DNA from: Kineothrix sp. MB12-C1
GTDB lineage: Bacteria; Bacillota; Clostridia; Lachnospirales; Lachnospiraceae
DNA: 64,000 nt
Assembly (NCBI RefSeq): GCF_030863805.1
Contig: NZ_CP132957.1
Location: 806,001-870,000 of the forward strand
Direction: 5' to 3'
Positions 52,410 to 61,775 of this stretch are shown one piece after another. The translations under genes and the position numbers were made by a program. The notes below the pieces were generated by a model. The model was not told the DNA's origin. It made no database searches and was given only the letters and a program-made list of their open reading frames with translations. Positions within the stretch are counted from its first letter, which is position 1. Every line of letters starts with the position of its first letter.

Positions 52410-53519
52410 TTACCGTTTGTTTCCCAATTCCACTAGCTTTAAATAATGAGGGATTTCTTCCTTGATAGGGGATATCCTAAACGGTGCACGATAACAGCCG
52501 CAATGCCATTTTTCTTCATCTTCAAATATATATTTCACGCCGTACTTACAAGTACCATTTATTCTGTTTTGACAGCCTTTATCGGTTTGCCTAAAAATTT
52601 CCACTATCCTGTCAGAGCAGCCTTTCAGATATTCCATGCATTTTTCCGCATTCCGTATACGCAATTCTAACATCAAATCTCCCTCAAATGAGGTAATGGC
52701 AAACTGATAGGTTGCATTTGACCTTTTGTCATAATATCTTATACTTGGCCCTTCATGATTATCAGCCTTGTCTGTACTAAAACCTTTATCCATCAGAATT
52801 TTGTCCATCATTTCAACAAAGTCTTGTTCTTCTTTTTTGTGCAGCTTATCAGACACATAATAAATTCCTTCGGCTAAATTGCAATGCGTTAAATCATCCT
52901 TGAAAATCTTATAATTCCAACTTATAAAACCGTTTCTAAATACCACGGCGGGAGAAAAATGATTTTTTACACCTTTCAGCTGGGTAGTCATAACTTTTTT
53001 TGCCGCTAGAGAAAGAATTAGCAATACGTTGCGGTTATCTGGATAATCCACCTCGAAATACTTTAAAGATGGTGTGATCTTATTATCTTTAAGACCTATA
53101 AATATAAATCCATAATCAGTTAAAGCTTCTATTAAAAAAGTGATTTTTTTCACCTTGTTGATTGCCCTAAGTTTTTCCGCATCGATAATACATATGTTAT
53201 TTTTAAACTCAGCGCACTCAAACATATACAGCATGAAATGAAATATATCCCATGGCTTGGACCTTGTTTCCCGTGCCTCTTTGGAAAAATAATTATATTC
53301 ATTATGTTTGTATAATGGGAACCCAAAGCGTTCCGGATGATATGATATATCGGTATATATTTGATAAAATATATCATGCACCTGTTGGAAGGCCGCTTCA
53401 AATTCTTCAATATCCATAATATGTAAAAAATCTTCATGTACTTCAAACACTTCCGGTACATCAACCAATTCATTGCGGCGTACCATCGCCCATTTACTGA
53501 TGATATACTCACTGTTCAT
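52410..53519 (-). CDS. Protein of unknown function with C-terminal cysteine cluster
   Basis: About 369 residues from the ATG at 53519 (GGAAGG box 9 bases upstream; a longer frame to 53579 is less likely). No membrane segment. The body is mixed alpha/beta with no recognised domain. The C-terminus has a cysteine/histidine cluster (CSDRIVEIFRQTDKGCQNRI, TCKYGV, WHCGCYRAPF), possibly metal-binding. It has no obvious functional neighbours. Confidence 0.65.
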   Translation of the reverse strand: MNSEYIISKWAMVRRNELVDVPEVFEVHEDFLHIMDIEEFEAAFQQVHDIFYQIYTDISYHPERFGFPLYKHNEYNYFSKEARETRSKPWDIFHFMLYMFECAEFKNNICIIDAEKLRAINKVKKITFLIEALTDYGFIFIGLKDNKITPSLKYFEVDYPDNRNVLLILSLAAKKVMTTQLKGVKNHFSPAVVFRNGFISWNYKIFKDDLTHCNLAEGIYYVSDKLHKKEEQDFVEMMDKILMDKGFSTDKADNHEGPSIRYYDKRSNATYQFAITSFEGDLMLELRIRNAEKCMEYLKGCSDRIVEIFRQTDKGCQNRINGTCKYGVKYIFEDEEKWHCGCYRAPFRISPIKEEIPHYLKLVELGNKR

Positions 53520-53618
53520 AACAAGTTTCCTTCCTTTCGCTGCACTAAAGGCACTAGTAATAAAAAAAGATAACGCCATAGTCCTATTATAACAATGAAG
53601 GTAATAGTTCCTAGTATA

Positions 53619-55490
53619 CTAATTACATTTCCATATATTCGCCTCATATGGGCGCAGGAATGAGGATGAATCCTCCGGATAATTGGACAGCAAGCGAATT
53701 CCCTCAGGATATTTTGTTCGTTTCTTATCGGATGAGCTTAAATTTATTTCAATATACAGCGTTTCCCTTCCATCCTTACGATAATAGGTAAATAAATCTT
53801 TTTCCTTTTGATCACTAAATAGCACATCTCCATAATAAATAACACTATGCTCTTTACGCAAAGCGATTAATTCCCGGAAAAAACGAAGGATGGAGTTCTT
53901 ATCTTGAAGCTGTATCTCTACATTGCAATTCTTATAATCCTCATCCATCATAATCCACGGCTCCACGTTAGAAAAACCTGCATATTGCTGATCGTTCCAC
54001 TGCATGGGTGTTCTGGCATGGTCTCTGGAACCGGCCAATATCTTTGCAAATGCCTCTTCTTTTTTCATTGTGCCGCATAACTCGTCATAAAGATTCAACG
54101 ACTCCACATCACGAAGCGCTTCGATGGATTTGAAGTTTTGATTGATCATTCCAAGTTCCTGCCCCTGGTAAATAAATGGCGTGCCTCGCAGTGTAAGCTG
54201 TATTACGGCCAAAAGCTTACCCAGAACATTCCGATACCGTGGGTCCGGATTTATTTTAGAAATCATGCGCGGATTATCGTGGTTTTCATAAAACATCGAT
54301 GGCTGACAATGATTCCCGTAATTCTCCATCCAGTCAATCATATAGCTCTTTAGATAATTAAGGTCATATCGATAATCATCAAAACGTGTATGTCCCGGCG
54401 TTTCCAGATGGTCGAAGGAGAATACCATGTCCAGCTCTTTTCGATAATCGGCAGTCAACAGCTTGCTCATTTCCATTCCTGTCCCGGGAGTTTCTCCGAC
54501 CGAAAAAGCATGATATGGGATAAATACCTTCTCTTTCATATCATGCAGATATTCGTGAAGACGAGGTCCATAGAAATAATGTTCTACCCCATGATATCCC
54601 ATAAGCTTGCCGATGCTTTCATTTCCATCCGGCAGGCCGCTGCGCTTAGAAATATAATTAATGACATCCAGGCGGAATCCATCCACACCCTTTTCCAGCC
54701 ACCATCTTACCATATCATGGATCTCATGACGCAGGGTTTCATTTTCCCAATTTAAATCCATCTGTTTCTTCGAGAATAAATGCAATGCATATTGTCCGCG
54801 TTCTTCAACATAGTTCCACGCACTGCCGCTGAAAAATGATGTCCAGTTATTAGGCTGATCTTTAAAAATATAATAATCTCCATATTTGGAATCCGGTTCA
54901 TGAATGGCCTTCTGATACCACTCATGTTCATCTGAGGTATGGTTCACCACAAGATCCATAATAAGCCTCATGCCACGGTTATGAACCTCAGCTAACAACC
55001 TGTCAAAATCCTCCATTGTTCCGAACTCGGCCATGATTTTATGATAATCTCTTATGTCATATCCATTATCATCGTTAGGGGAATCATAGATCGGTGAAAT
55101 CCAGATAGCATCGATCCCCAACTCTTTTATGTAATCCAATTTACTTATGATACCCTGGAGATCGCCAATGCCGTCTCCGTTGCTGTCTTTGAAGCTTCTG
55201 GGATAAATCTGGTAAAATACGGCTTCCTTCCACCAAGCTTTCAGAATGGACTCATCATCGCCTTTTACTGTTTCCTGTTCCGTATTTAAAAGGGTAAGTA
55301 ACGTATCCACAAAACCTTCATCCAAATGGCCTTTAGACAGCTTCGGCAAATTCTTTAGCTTTAGATTCCCTACGATTGGATTAGTAACTGCCTTTTTGCT
55401 TATATTCATTTGTAAAAGCACCCGATCGATAATGTCCCGTCCAATCGGATTGGTATATACATCTTTGATACGACTTTTCTTTGTCAGCAT
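53619..55490 (-). CDS. GH13 alpha-glucosidase (oligo-1,6-glucosidase type) with N-terminal extension
   Basis: 623 residues. The GH13 domain starts at about residue 86 (WWKEAVFYQIYPRSFKDSN) and has all catalytic regions: DLVVNHTSDEH, nucleophile Asp in DGFRLDVIN, acid Glu in AFSVGETPG and ENHDNPR. QIYPRSFKDSNGDGIGD is typical of oligo-1,6-glucosidases and related alpha-glucosidases. The first ~85 residues (INPIVGNLKLKNLPKLSKG-like stretch, helical) are an extension I cannot assign. It is co-transcribed with the MFS sugar symporter, suggesting intracellular hydrolysis of imported alpha-glucosides. Confidence 0.9.
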   Translation of the reverse strand: MLTKKSRIKDVYTNPIGRDIIDRVLLQMNISKKAVTNPIVGNLKLKNLPKLSKGHLDEGFVDTLLTLLNTEQETVKGDDESILKAWWKEAVFYQIYPRSFKDSNGDGIGDLQGIISKLDYIKELGIDAIWISPIYDSPNDDNGYDIRDYHKIMAEFGTMEDFDRLLAEVHNRGMRLIMDLVVNHTSDEHEWYQKAIHEPDSKYGDYYIFKDQPNNWTSFFSGSAWNYVEERGQYALHLFSKKQMDLNWENETLRHEIHDMVRWWLEKGVDGFRLDVINYISKRSGLPDGNESIGKLMGYHGVEHYFYGPRLHEYLHDMKEKVFIPYHAFSVGETPGTGMEMSKLLTADYRKELDMVFSFDHLETPGHTRFDDYRYDLNYLKSYMIDWMENYGNHCQPSMFYENHDNPRMISKINPDPRYRNVLGKLLAVIQLTLRGTPFIYQGQELGMINQNFKSIEALRDVESLNLYDELCGTMKKEEAFAKILAGSRDHARTPMQWNDQQYAGFSNVEPWIMMDEDYKNCNVEIQLQDKNSILRFFRELIALRKEHSVIYYGDVLFSDQKEKDLFTYYRKDGRETLYIEINLSSSDKKRTKYPEGIRLLSNYPEDSSSFLRPYEANIWKCN

Positions 55491-55502
55491 AAAACCTCAC
55501 TC

Positions 55503-56870
55503 CTATTCTCTATTTATTTCACCGCGAGCAGCCAATTCCGATATTATCGTATCATACATCTGCTTATCGATCTTGAACTTCTTATCATAAATCAGGTAAC
55601 CGGCCACAATAAAGATAAGCGGTAAAATCAGCATTGCCAGCTTCATAATTAACAGCCCGGAATCCGTAACATCCTCCGGTGCCGGTGCCGCATTAATACC
55701 GGAAACGATCAAAGTCACACCAACAATCCCATTGGCAATTGCTCCCCCGATTTTATTGATGAACGGCTGTACAGAGAAAGTGATGCTTTCATTACGACGA
55801 CCCAGCTTCCACTGTCCGTACTCTACCGTATCTGTCAGGAACATCAGCATCAGCAACTGTATGAAAGCCTGACCGGTAAAAAGAAGGATGCCGGCCACGC
55901 CGATAAACAACATGTTCATCGGTGAAAGGAAGAATATTACATACCCGACTACTACAAGTATAGTCGCGAAGGCATATAAGGTCTTTCTGCTGTATTTTTT
56001 TGAGAACAGAGGAAATACAGATAAGGCTGCCAGTTGTGAGACTCCCAGAATCGCAGCGAACACTGAGTACATTCCTTCATTTTTAAAAGCATATTTAAAG
56101 AAGTAAACTCCAAAAGCGGTGGTAGTGCAATAACCGATCATAAACAATGCCATGGATATCGCCGTAAATAATAGCTGGTCGTTCTGGAATAGAATTCTGA
56201 ACATTTCCTTTAATGAAGTGGACTCTTGTTTCACATTAATATTTTTATCCTCCTTCACTCCGAATACCGTAAACATAAGAAATGCCCATGTAATCAATAC
56301 GATTGCGATTACTGTAATCTGCCAGGCTCTTTTATCTCCGCCTAAGGCGCCTGTAACAGGCAATATGCCAACTACGGTCGTAAATAAGCCGATATTTGCA
56401 CATATTCTGGCAAAAGAACCGGTTTTCTCACGTTCCTTTTGGTCGAGTGTCAGGGACGGAAGCATTGACCAATAAGCGATATCATTGGCTCCATAGGTTA
56501 AGTCCCAGAGAAGATAGATCACTACAAACATTATTATATATCCTGCTCCATTTAGTCCAAAATCATGGAACAATAAAATTGTAAGAATACCGCCAAGAAT
56601 AGCTCCTATCACGATCCACGGTTTAAATTTGCCGAATCGTGAGCGGGTATTATCTACTAAAAATCCCATGACTGGATCATTTACGGCGTCAAATATGCGA
56701 AGTATGGTCATCGCTCCTGTCATCCACCACATAGTGGAATCCGGCAAATCTAAAATATCCGTCAAGAAGAACAGAAGGTACATGCTTACCATTGTATAAA
56801 GCATATCTCTGCCGATAGTTCCAAGGCCAAACATATAACGATTATGATTTCTTTCTGTTTTTGCTCCCAT
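55503..56870 (-). CDS. GPH-family sugar:cation symporter (MelB-like)
   Basis: About 455 residues with 12 membrane segments and the MelB-type signatures MWWMTGAMTILRIFDAVNDPVMGFLVDNTRSRFGKFKPW (early loop) and LWDLTYGANDIAYWSM. ATG at 56870 is preferred over 56891, with AAAAGGGG 5 bases upstream. It likely imports alpha-galactosides or alpha-glucosides for the flanking GH36 and GH13 enzymes. It ends 12 bases before the GH13 gene. Confidence 0.9.
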   Translation of the reverse strand: MGAKTERNHNRYMFGLGTIGRDMLYTMVSMYLLFFLTDILDLPDSTMWWMTGAMTILRIFDAVNDPVMGFLVDNTRSRFGKFKPWIVIGAILGGILTILLFHDFGLNGAGYIIMFVVIYLLWDLTYGANDIAYWSMLPSLTLDQKEREKTGSFARICANIGLFTTVVGILPVTGALGGDKRAWQITVIAIVLITWAFLMFTVFGVKEDKNINVKQESTSLKEMFRILFQNDQLLFTAISMALFMIGYCTTTAFGVYFFKYAFKNEGMYSVFAAILGVSQLAALSVFPLFSKKYSRKTLYAFATILVVVGYVIFFLSPMNMLFIGVAGILLFTGQAFIQLLMLMFLTDTVEYGQWKLGRRNESITFSVQPFINKIGGAIANGIVGVTLIVSGINAAPAPEDVTDSGLLIMKLAMLILPLIFIVAGYLIYDKKFKIDKQMYDTIISELAARGEINRE

Positions 56871-57008
56871 ATTTACCCCTTTTCTATGCATACATATTGA
56901 ATATAAAGGCTACTTTTGCTGTTCATTTTCCGTCTCTGTAATGTAGCTTATCGGAAGTTGCTCTCCAAACTTCTGATAAAAGGGGCGTAGTTTGCCCCGT
57001 AAATCTGA

Positions 57009-59342
57009 TTATAGAAACGTGTCTTTGGTTTCTATAATATACATATTCGACCCGAAATCACCGAGCATTCGTACGCTTTCATGATAACCCGTCCCGATAA
57101 ACTGCTCGCATAACGGTATTCCTGCTGCAAGTGCCTCCGAAGAGCAGGTATAGGTTTCCACACAATCTTTCAGACTATAATGACGATTGACTACCCGCAT
57201 AATTACACCATCAGGATTTAACTCCACAGGTGCAACGTGTTTTATCAGTCCACCAAAACGCTGGATATAAAGCTTTTGTGGTCTCGTACGAACGGTATAC
57301 CTTCCCTCTTTCAGGCCGACCACCTTTAGCTTGTCGCTGCTTTCCGCTGCGGTAGCTAGAGTTTGAAAGAAGCCGGTGAGGGCGGTTTCCTTGTCCTCGC
57401 TTACCGTTTCCCATATCACTTTATTAAATTTATAGGATTTGACCCTATAAAATCTTCCATATTGAAAAATTTTCCGATACTGCTTATAGAATGCAATTTG
57501 CTCTGCAATGTCTTTTCTTTGCTCCGGCGACAAATACTTTAAGTCCAACTCATAACCCAGGCATCCGAAGCAGGCTGCATGGAAACGGGTTGCAAGGGGT
57601 GTTTCGCGTAGGGTTTGCTGATGGGGCGCCTGCGAAACATGCGCTCCCATGGTGGACTGCGGATAAAAATAGGATAAACCTGTCTGAATTTTTAACCTCT
57701 CAATAGGATCCGTATCATCAGAAGCCCAAATCTGCGGACTATAACAAAGCATGCCCAAGTCGAACCTATTGCCGCCGCTGGAACAACTCTCCAGCAAAAT
57801 ATGGGGTCTGGGTGCGAATACCCTGGTCAGCACCTCATAGAGGCCCAGAATGTAGCGATGGTAGAACTCACCTTGATTCTTCAAAGCTTCAGAAAATGCT
57901 TCCGCAATATGGCGGTTCATATCCCATTTCACGTAAGAAATCTTTGCCTCATCCAGAATACTGCTGACCTGTTCTACAATATAATCCCGAACTTCTTTTT
58001 TGCAAAGATTCAGCACCAACTGATTTCTCCCTAAAACCGAATGACGGTTGGGCAGCTTAACAGCATATTCCGGATGATTCCTATACAGCTCGCTATCCTC
58101 ATTCACCATCTCCGGTTCCAACCAAAGGCCGAAATCCATCCCAAGGTTCCTTATCTTATCCGCAAAAGCCTTCATTCCGCCCGGTAACTTCTTGGGATTT
58201 ACCCTATAATCTCCAAGTCCCGCTTTATCATGATTGCGGTCACCGAACCAGCCGTCATCCAGTACAAATAGTTCTACCCCCAGTTTTTTCGCATCCCTGG
58301 CAAGCCTCAATAGTTTTCCTTCATTAAAAGCAAAAAAGTGTGCCTCCCAATTATTAAGCAGGACCGGTCTTTCCTTCTTCTTATAGTCACCTCTCACGAT
58401 ATGCTCATTAATGAAATCATGCATATTATGGCTTGTTCCATTGAATCCCTGGCTGCTATAGCTCATTACACATTCCGGTGTTTCGAACTTCTCCTCCGGA
58501 GATAATATCCATTCAAACAAATGAGGATTAATTCCCATACATACACGAACATAATCCCGTTCATTCTTTTCCACCATACTATAATGATTACCGCTATAGA
58601 TCATATTGAAGGCATATACGCTTCCATAGTCTTCATTGGCATCAGCTTCTGCTAATAAAAACGCAGGATTATGCCGATTACTGCTCGCTCCTGTTGTGGA
58701 AGAATTCACCGTAATTCCATAGGAAACCGGTCGCTTATGTAAGTTGGCTTCTTTAATCCAGCCTCCATCTAAGGTGTACATCTGAAAGCACTCATCCGGC
58801 ATATCCATAGAAATACTCATAATACGGCGGATAGTAATCGGATCATTTCCTTCATTCCTTACAACCGCTCTTCTGCTGATCACATTCATTCGCTCAAATA
58901 CCGTATAATATAAGTCAATAAAAATCGGATATGCCTTATCCCTTAATGTTATTTTTAGAGTCTGATCGCCCCCATAAGCCGTAGGCAATGCTTCCATCGA
59001 GACAGTGCCCTCTTGCACTTCATGACTTTCATAGATAAAATCGGTCACAAAGCTGCCGTCAGGCATTTTAAATTCCGTTGGACTATGGCGATAATCACCT
59101 CTTCCATTGTCCGACCATTCCAAACACATACTATCCAGACTATAGACGTCATCTTCCCTATTATAAAGAACACTGCTGCCAACTACGATTGACCGCTTTT
59201 GAGCCAGAACATCCGCTCCATCCGCTTTCCCCAATAGGTTTCCATAATAAATATGCTCCAAATGCCCATACTTTGTTCTGCCAATAAGATAGGTGGTACA
59301 ATCCGTATCTAATCGAAAGCTCATTCCATCAATTGTAATCAA
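57009..59342 (-). CDS. GH36 alpha-galactosidase
   Basis: About 777 residues, usual for clostridial GH36. Motifs are ELFVLDDGWFGDRNHD, GLWLEPEMVNEDS, KWDMNRHIAEA (nucleophile Asp) and ESCSSGGNRFDLGML with WASDDTDPIERL (acid Asp). It hydrolyses melibiose, raffinose and similar sugars in the cytoplasm. The frame is open to an ATG at 59375 without a ribosome-binding site. A TTG at 59342 with AAAGGAAAG upstream gives MITIDGMSFRL, which fits the family start better; the choice is not certain. Confidence 0.93.
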   Translation of the reverse strand: MITIDGMSFRLDTDCTTYLIGRTKYGHLEHIYYGNLLGKADGADVLAQKRSIVVGSSVLYNREDDVYSLDSMCLEWSDNGRGDYRHSPTEFKMPDGSFVTDFIYESHEVQEGTVSMEALPTAYGGDQTLKITLRDKAYPIFIDLYYTVFERMNVISRRAVVRNEGNDPITIRRIMSISMDMPDECFQMYTLDGGWIKEANLHKRPVSYGITVNSSTTGASSNRHNPAFLLAEADANEDYGSVYAFNMIYSGNHYSMVEKNERDYVRVCMGINPHLFEWILSPEEKFETPECVMSYSSQGFNGTSHNMHDFINEHIVRGDYKKKERPVLLNNWEAHFFAFNEGKLLRLARDAKKLGVELFVLDDGWFGDRNHDKAGLGDYRVNPKKLPGGMKAFADKIRNLGMDFGLWLEPEMVNEDSELYRNHPEYAVKLPNRHSVLGRNQLVLNLCKKEVRDYIVEQVSSILDEAKISYVKWDMNRHIAEAFSEALKNQGEFYHRYILGLYEVLTRVFAPRPHILLESCSSGGNRFDLGMLCYSPQIWASDDTDPIERLKIQTGLSYFYPQSTMGAHVSQAPHQQTLRETPLATRFHAACFGCLGYELDLKYLSPEQRKDIAEQIAFYKQYRKIFQYGRFYRVKSYKFNKVIWETVSEDKETALTGFFQTLATAAESSDKLKVVGLKEGRYTVRTRPQKLYIQRFGGLIKHVAPVELNPDGVIMRVVNRHYSLKDCVETYTCSSEALAAGIPLCEQFIGTGYHESVRMLGDFGSNMYIIETKDTFL

Positions 59343-59439
59343 AGCACACTTTCCTTTCGTCTTTCTATATTTCATTAGGTAATTGCGAAACAGATAAGTT
59401 GTGAAAATTTCATACGGTGTTTATTTGTTTATACATATA

Positions 59440-60723
59440 TTAATAGTGATATTTCAGCGGTTCTACGTATTCTCTATAAAGGTCTTCCGTTATCCCGCCT
59501 TCTTCAATCATTTTGGTATAGAACCTGCCTGAAGCTTTGATCGTTCTTTTCTGGGTCTCATAATCCACATGCACCAGTCCAAAGCGTGCACTTTCTCCTT
59601 CCACCCATTCGAAATTATCACAGTAACACCAGTGATAGTACCTGCTTATCGGAAGGTTGGACTGGCTTATTACTTTTAAATGTTCGCAGATATATTTCGG
59701 TCGAAATGTATCCTGATTATCGCAGGTGCCATTCTCCGTAATATAAATCGGCCGTTTTAAAAGCTGATAAATATGTTCCGTACAACGAATAAGCCCTTTC
59801 GGATAGATTTCCCATCCCAGATCATTCTTCGGCGCATCTTGCCTGACCCCATCGCCAAATCCGGATACGGTACTCCGTGTATAGTAATTAATCGCAATAA
59901 AGTCCAGATATTCGCCATGTGAGATATCTTTTGATCCTTTTAACGGCCATTTAAAATTACCTGTGGATATGGCCTCGGTGATAGCTCCTTGAAAAAACCA
60001 ATCTAATAGCTTAGCACAAATACAGTGCCAGGGATTTCCCGGATTCTGCGTATCGAAGACACGGACGTGATTGGCAAAGCTCACCTTTGTATCATGATAT
60101 CCCATGGACTCACGCATACTATGTATCATCCGGTAGGCATTAATATGGCAGACTGCCATATTGGACATTACCGAAACCGCCCGGGAAAATGATTTTTCTC
60201 CCGGAGGCCACTCCCCGAAGTAATAGGAGTTGGTTGCATATACATTGGGTTCGTTAATGGTTATGTACTCAGCAACAAGACTTCCGAATTCGTTTACAAT
60301 GAGTTTTACAAAATCGAGGAAATATCTTATATTCTCTTTCTTTGTGAATGCCCCTTTCCGCTCAAACCACATGGGATTGGTGAAATGATGTATCGTAAGC
60401 AGAACGGTAATTCCCTGTTCCTTTAAATATCGTAGTTCTTCTTTATAATGTGCAATTGCCGTCTCGTCCACTTCTCCTTCATTGGGACATATCCGCGCCC
60501 ACTCAATTCCCATCCGGTAATGCTCAATCTTCATCGACGCCATAAGATCCGCATCTTCTTTCCATAGACGATAATGATCCGTTGCACGGGCCGGATTGGA
60601 ATGATCCTTGATATTTCCTCTCGTGTACCAGTCATTCCAGTTATGACCACACTCACCGCCTTCAATCTGAGTTGCTGCCGATGCAACCCCTAATGACAAT
60701 TGATCTTTGAATTTAACTTCCAT
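59440..60723 (-). CDS. GH1 beta-glucosidase/6-phospho-beta-glucosidase-type enzyme
   Basis: 427 residues from ATG at 60723 (GGAGGGGG 5 bases upstream; the ATG at 60735 would overlap it). GH1 motifs are SAATQIEGG, HWNDW-like GHNWNDWYTRG, acid/base Glu in YITINEPNVYA (about residue 165) and nucleophile Glu in IYITENGTCD (about 340). It is first in the operon and cytoplasmic. No PTS gene accompanies it, so free beta-glucosides or galactosides are more likely than phosphorylated ones. Confidence 0.92.
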   Translation of the reverse strand: MEVKFKDQLSLGVASAATQIEGGECGHNWNDWYTRGNIKDHSNPARATDHYRLWKEDADLMASMKIEHYRMGIEWARICPNEGEVDETAIAHYKEELRYLKEQGITVLLTIHHFTNPMWFERKGAFTKKENIRYFLDFVKLIVNEFGSLVAEYITINEPNVYATNSYYFGEWPPGEKSFSRAVSVMSNMAVCHINAYRMIHSMRESMGYHDTKVSFANHVRVFDTQNPGNPWHCICAKLLDWFFQGAITEAISTGNFKWPLKGSKDISHGEYLDFIAINYYTRSTVSGFGDGVRQDAPKNDLGWEIYPKGLIRCTEHIYQLLKRPIYITENGTCDNQDTFRPKYICEHLKVISQSNLPISRYYHWCYCDNFEWVEGESARFGLVHVDYETQKRTIKASGRFYTKMIEEGGITEDLYREYVEPLKYHY

Positions 60724-60794
60724 GTCCCCCTCCATTTGTCTATTTTAAATATATTTTTAGTTAATATATCTATTCCTTCTGCTAATTTTACTAA

Positions 60795-60823
60795 ATTATA
60801 TCATACAATTATCCAAATGAAAA
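60795..60823 (-). promoter_or_regulatory. Promoter of the GH1-GH36-symporter-GH13 operon
   Basis: Minus strand TTTTCA (60818-60823), 17 bases, TATAAT (60795-60800), about 65 bases before the GH1 start. Confidence 0.65.
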
Positions 60824-60883
60824 TTTTATAATTTATTCTTTTCTTCAATTCTATCTAATGGTAAATTCCATACAAAAATATAC

Positions 60884-60914
60884 CCTCAATATGCTCCATA
60901 AACGCATATCGAGG
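60884..60914 (-). terminator. Terminator downstream of the 20-codon ORF
   Basis: Minus-strand arms CCTCGATATGC (60904-60914) and GCATATTGAGG (60884-60894) with one G.T pair, followed by GTATATTTTT. 46 bases after the short ORF's stop and upstream of the GH1 promoter. Confidence 0.7.
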
Positions 60915-60960
60915 ATAGAATTGAGTTGAGATATTTACTTTTATTTTATACAAGCCTTGT

Positions 60961-61023
60961 CTAAAGTTTTTTGCCGCCAATGATCCTTAGCAAAATTACT
61001 ATTAAAGCACTTCTGTTTTCCAT
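60961..61023 (-). CDS. Putative 20-residue hydrophobic peptide
   Basis: ATG at 61023 preceded by CAGGAGGGTACAT (strong ribosome-binding site) and closed by TAG. The peptide is MENRSALIVILL followed by RIIGGKKL: a short hydrophobic core with a basic tail. It has its own downstream terminator. This looks like a small membrane peptide (type I toxin-like or regulatory), but size alone cannot prove expression or function. Confidence 0.5.
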   Translation of the reverse strand: MENRSALIVILLRIIGGKKL

Positions 61024-61092
61024 ATGTACCCTCCTGCCACGCGTGAAAGTGCAAGTAGAATAATTTATCTGCCGATAGTTATTACTTATATA

Positions 61093-61620
61093 TTATTTAT
61101 TTCTATATTTAATCGCCAAACCCTTCAAGAAATTCCTGGCGTACCGGTCCCCGCATTCCTTATAATTACGTTGTCCTTCTCTTCGAAGCACCGCGCTTAA
61201 TTCACTATTTGATAAATTAGTCCCGGCATCTTTAAAAATATCGAGCATATCCTCACCTGTAAGGGATAGTGCAATTTTTACTTTCTTTAACAAGATATTA
61301 TTTACAGATTTATTATCTTTGATCATAAAAGCTTGTTTCTCAGGTTCACCCGGTTTTAATTCCTGTTTTCCCCTTTTTAAAATGATGAAACCGTTTAAAA
61401 AAGACTCCAATATGTAATTACTGCATTTATTCATATCATCAGTAGCGTCAAACTCCTCCTTAGAGGAGTCAACATTACTGTCGTTTTTAGGCTTTGATAA
61501 CATTTTTTGCAGTTCTTCTTTCGTTACGGTCACCCCGCCCAGTTTGAATATCTCTATCATATCTGTATCTTTAATATCCAAGGCATATCTTAATCTTATT
61601 AATATATCGTTGTTATTCAT
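61093..61620 (-). CDS. DUF1456 family protein (YehS-like)
   Basis: 175 residues built of two similar helical repeats: ILIRLRYALDIKDTDMIEIFKLGGV and LLKKVKIALSLTGEDMLDIFKDAGT, each followed by a short conserved helix (KEELQKMLSK; SELSAVLRREG). This is the DUF1456 pattern. Function is unknown; cytoplasmic. It stands alone upstream of the small peptide ORF. Confidence 0.85.
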   Translation of the reverse strand: MNNNDILIRLRYALDIKDTDMIEIFKLGGVTVTKEELQKMLSKPKNDSNVDSSKEEFDATDDMNKCSNYILESFLNGFIILKRGKQELKPGEPEKQAFMIKDNKSVNNILLKKVKIALSLTGEDMLDIFKDAGTNLSNSELSAVLRREGQRNYKECGDRYARNFLKGLAIKYRNK

Positions 61621-61775
61621 GTAATCCCTTTCTGCAAATTATATTTTCATATATTCGATAATTATTATACCACTTTATAGAAGTTTATCCACTGCGTTCG
61701 TTACCTTTAATAGCTTACCATTAATCGTTGTATTTTTCATTGCTTCCGGAACCAGCGGATCTGAAAATACAGTTT

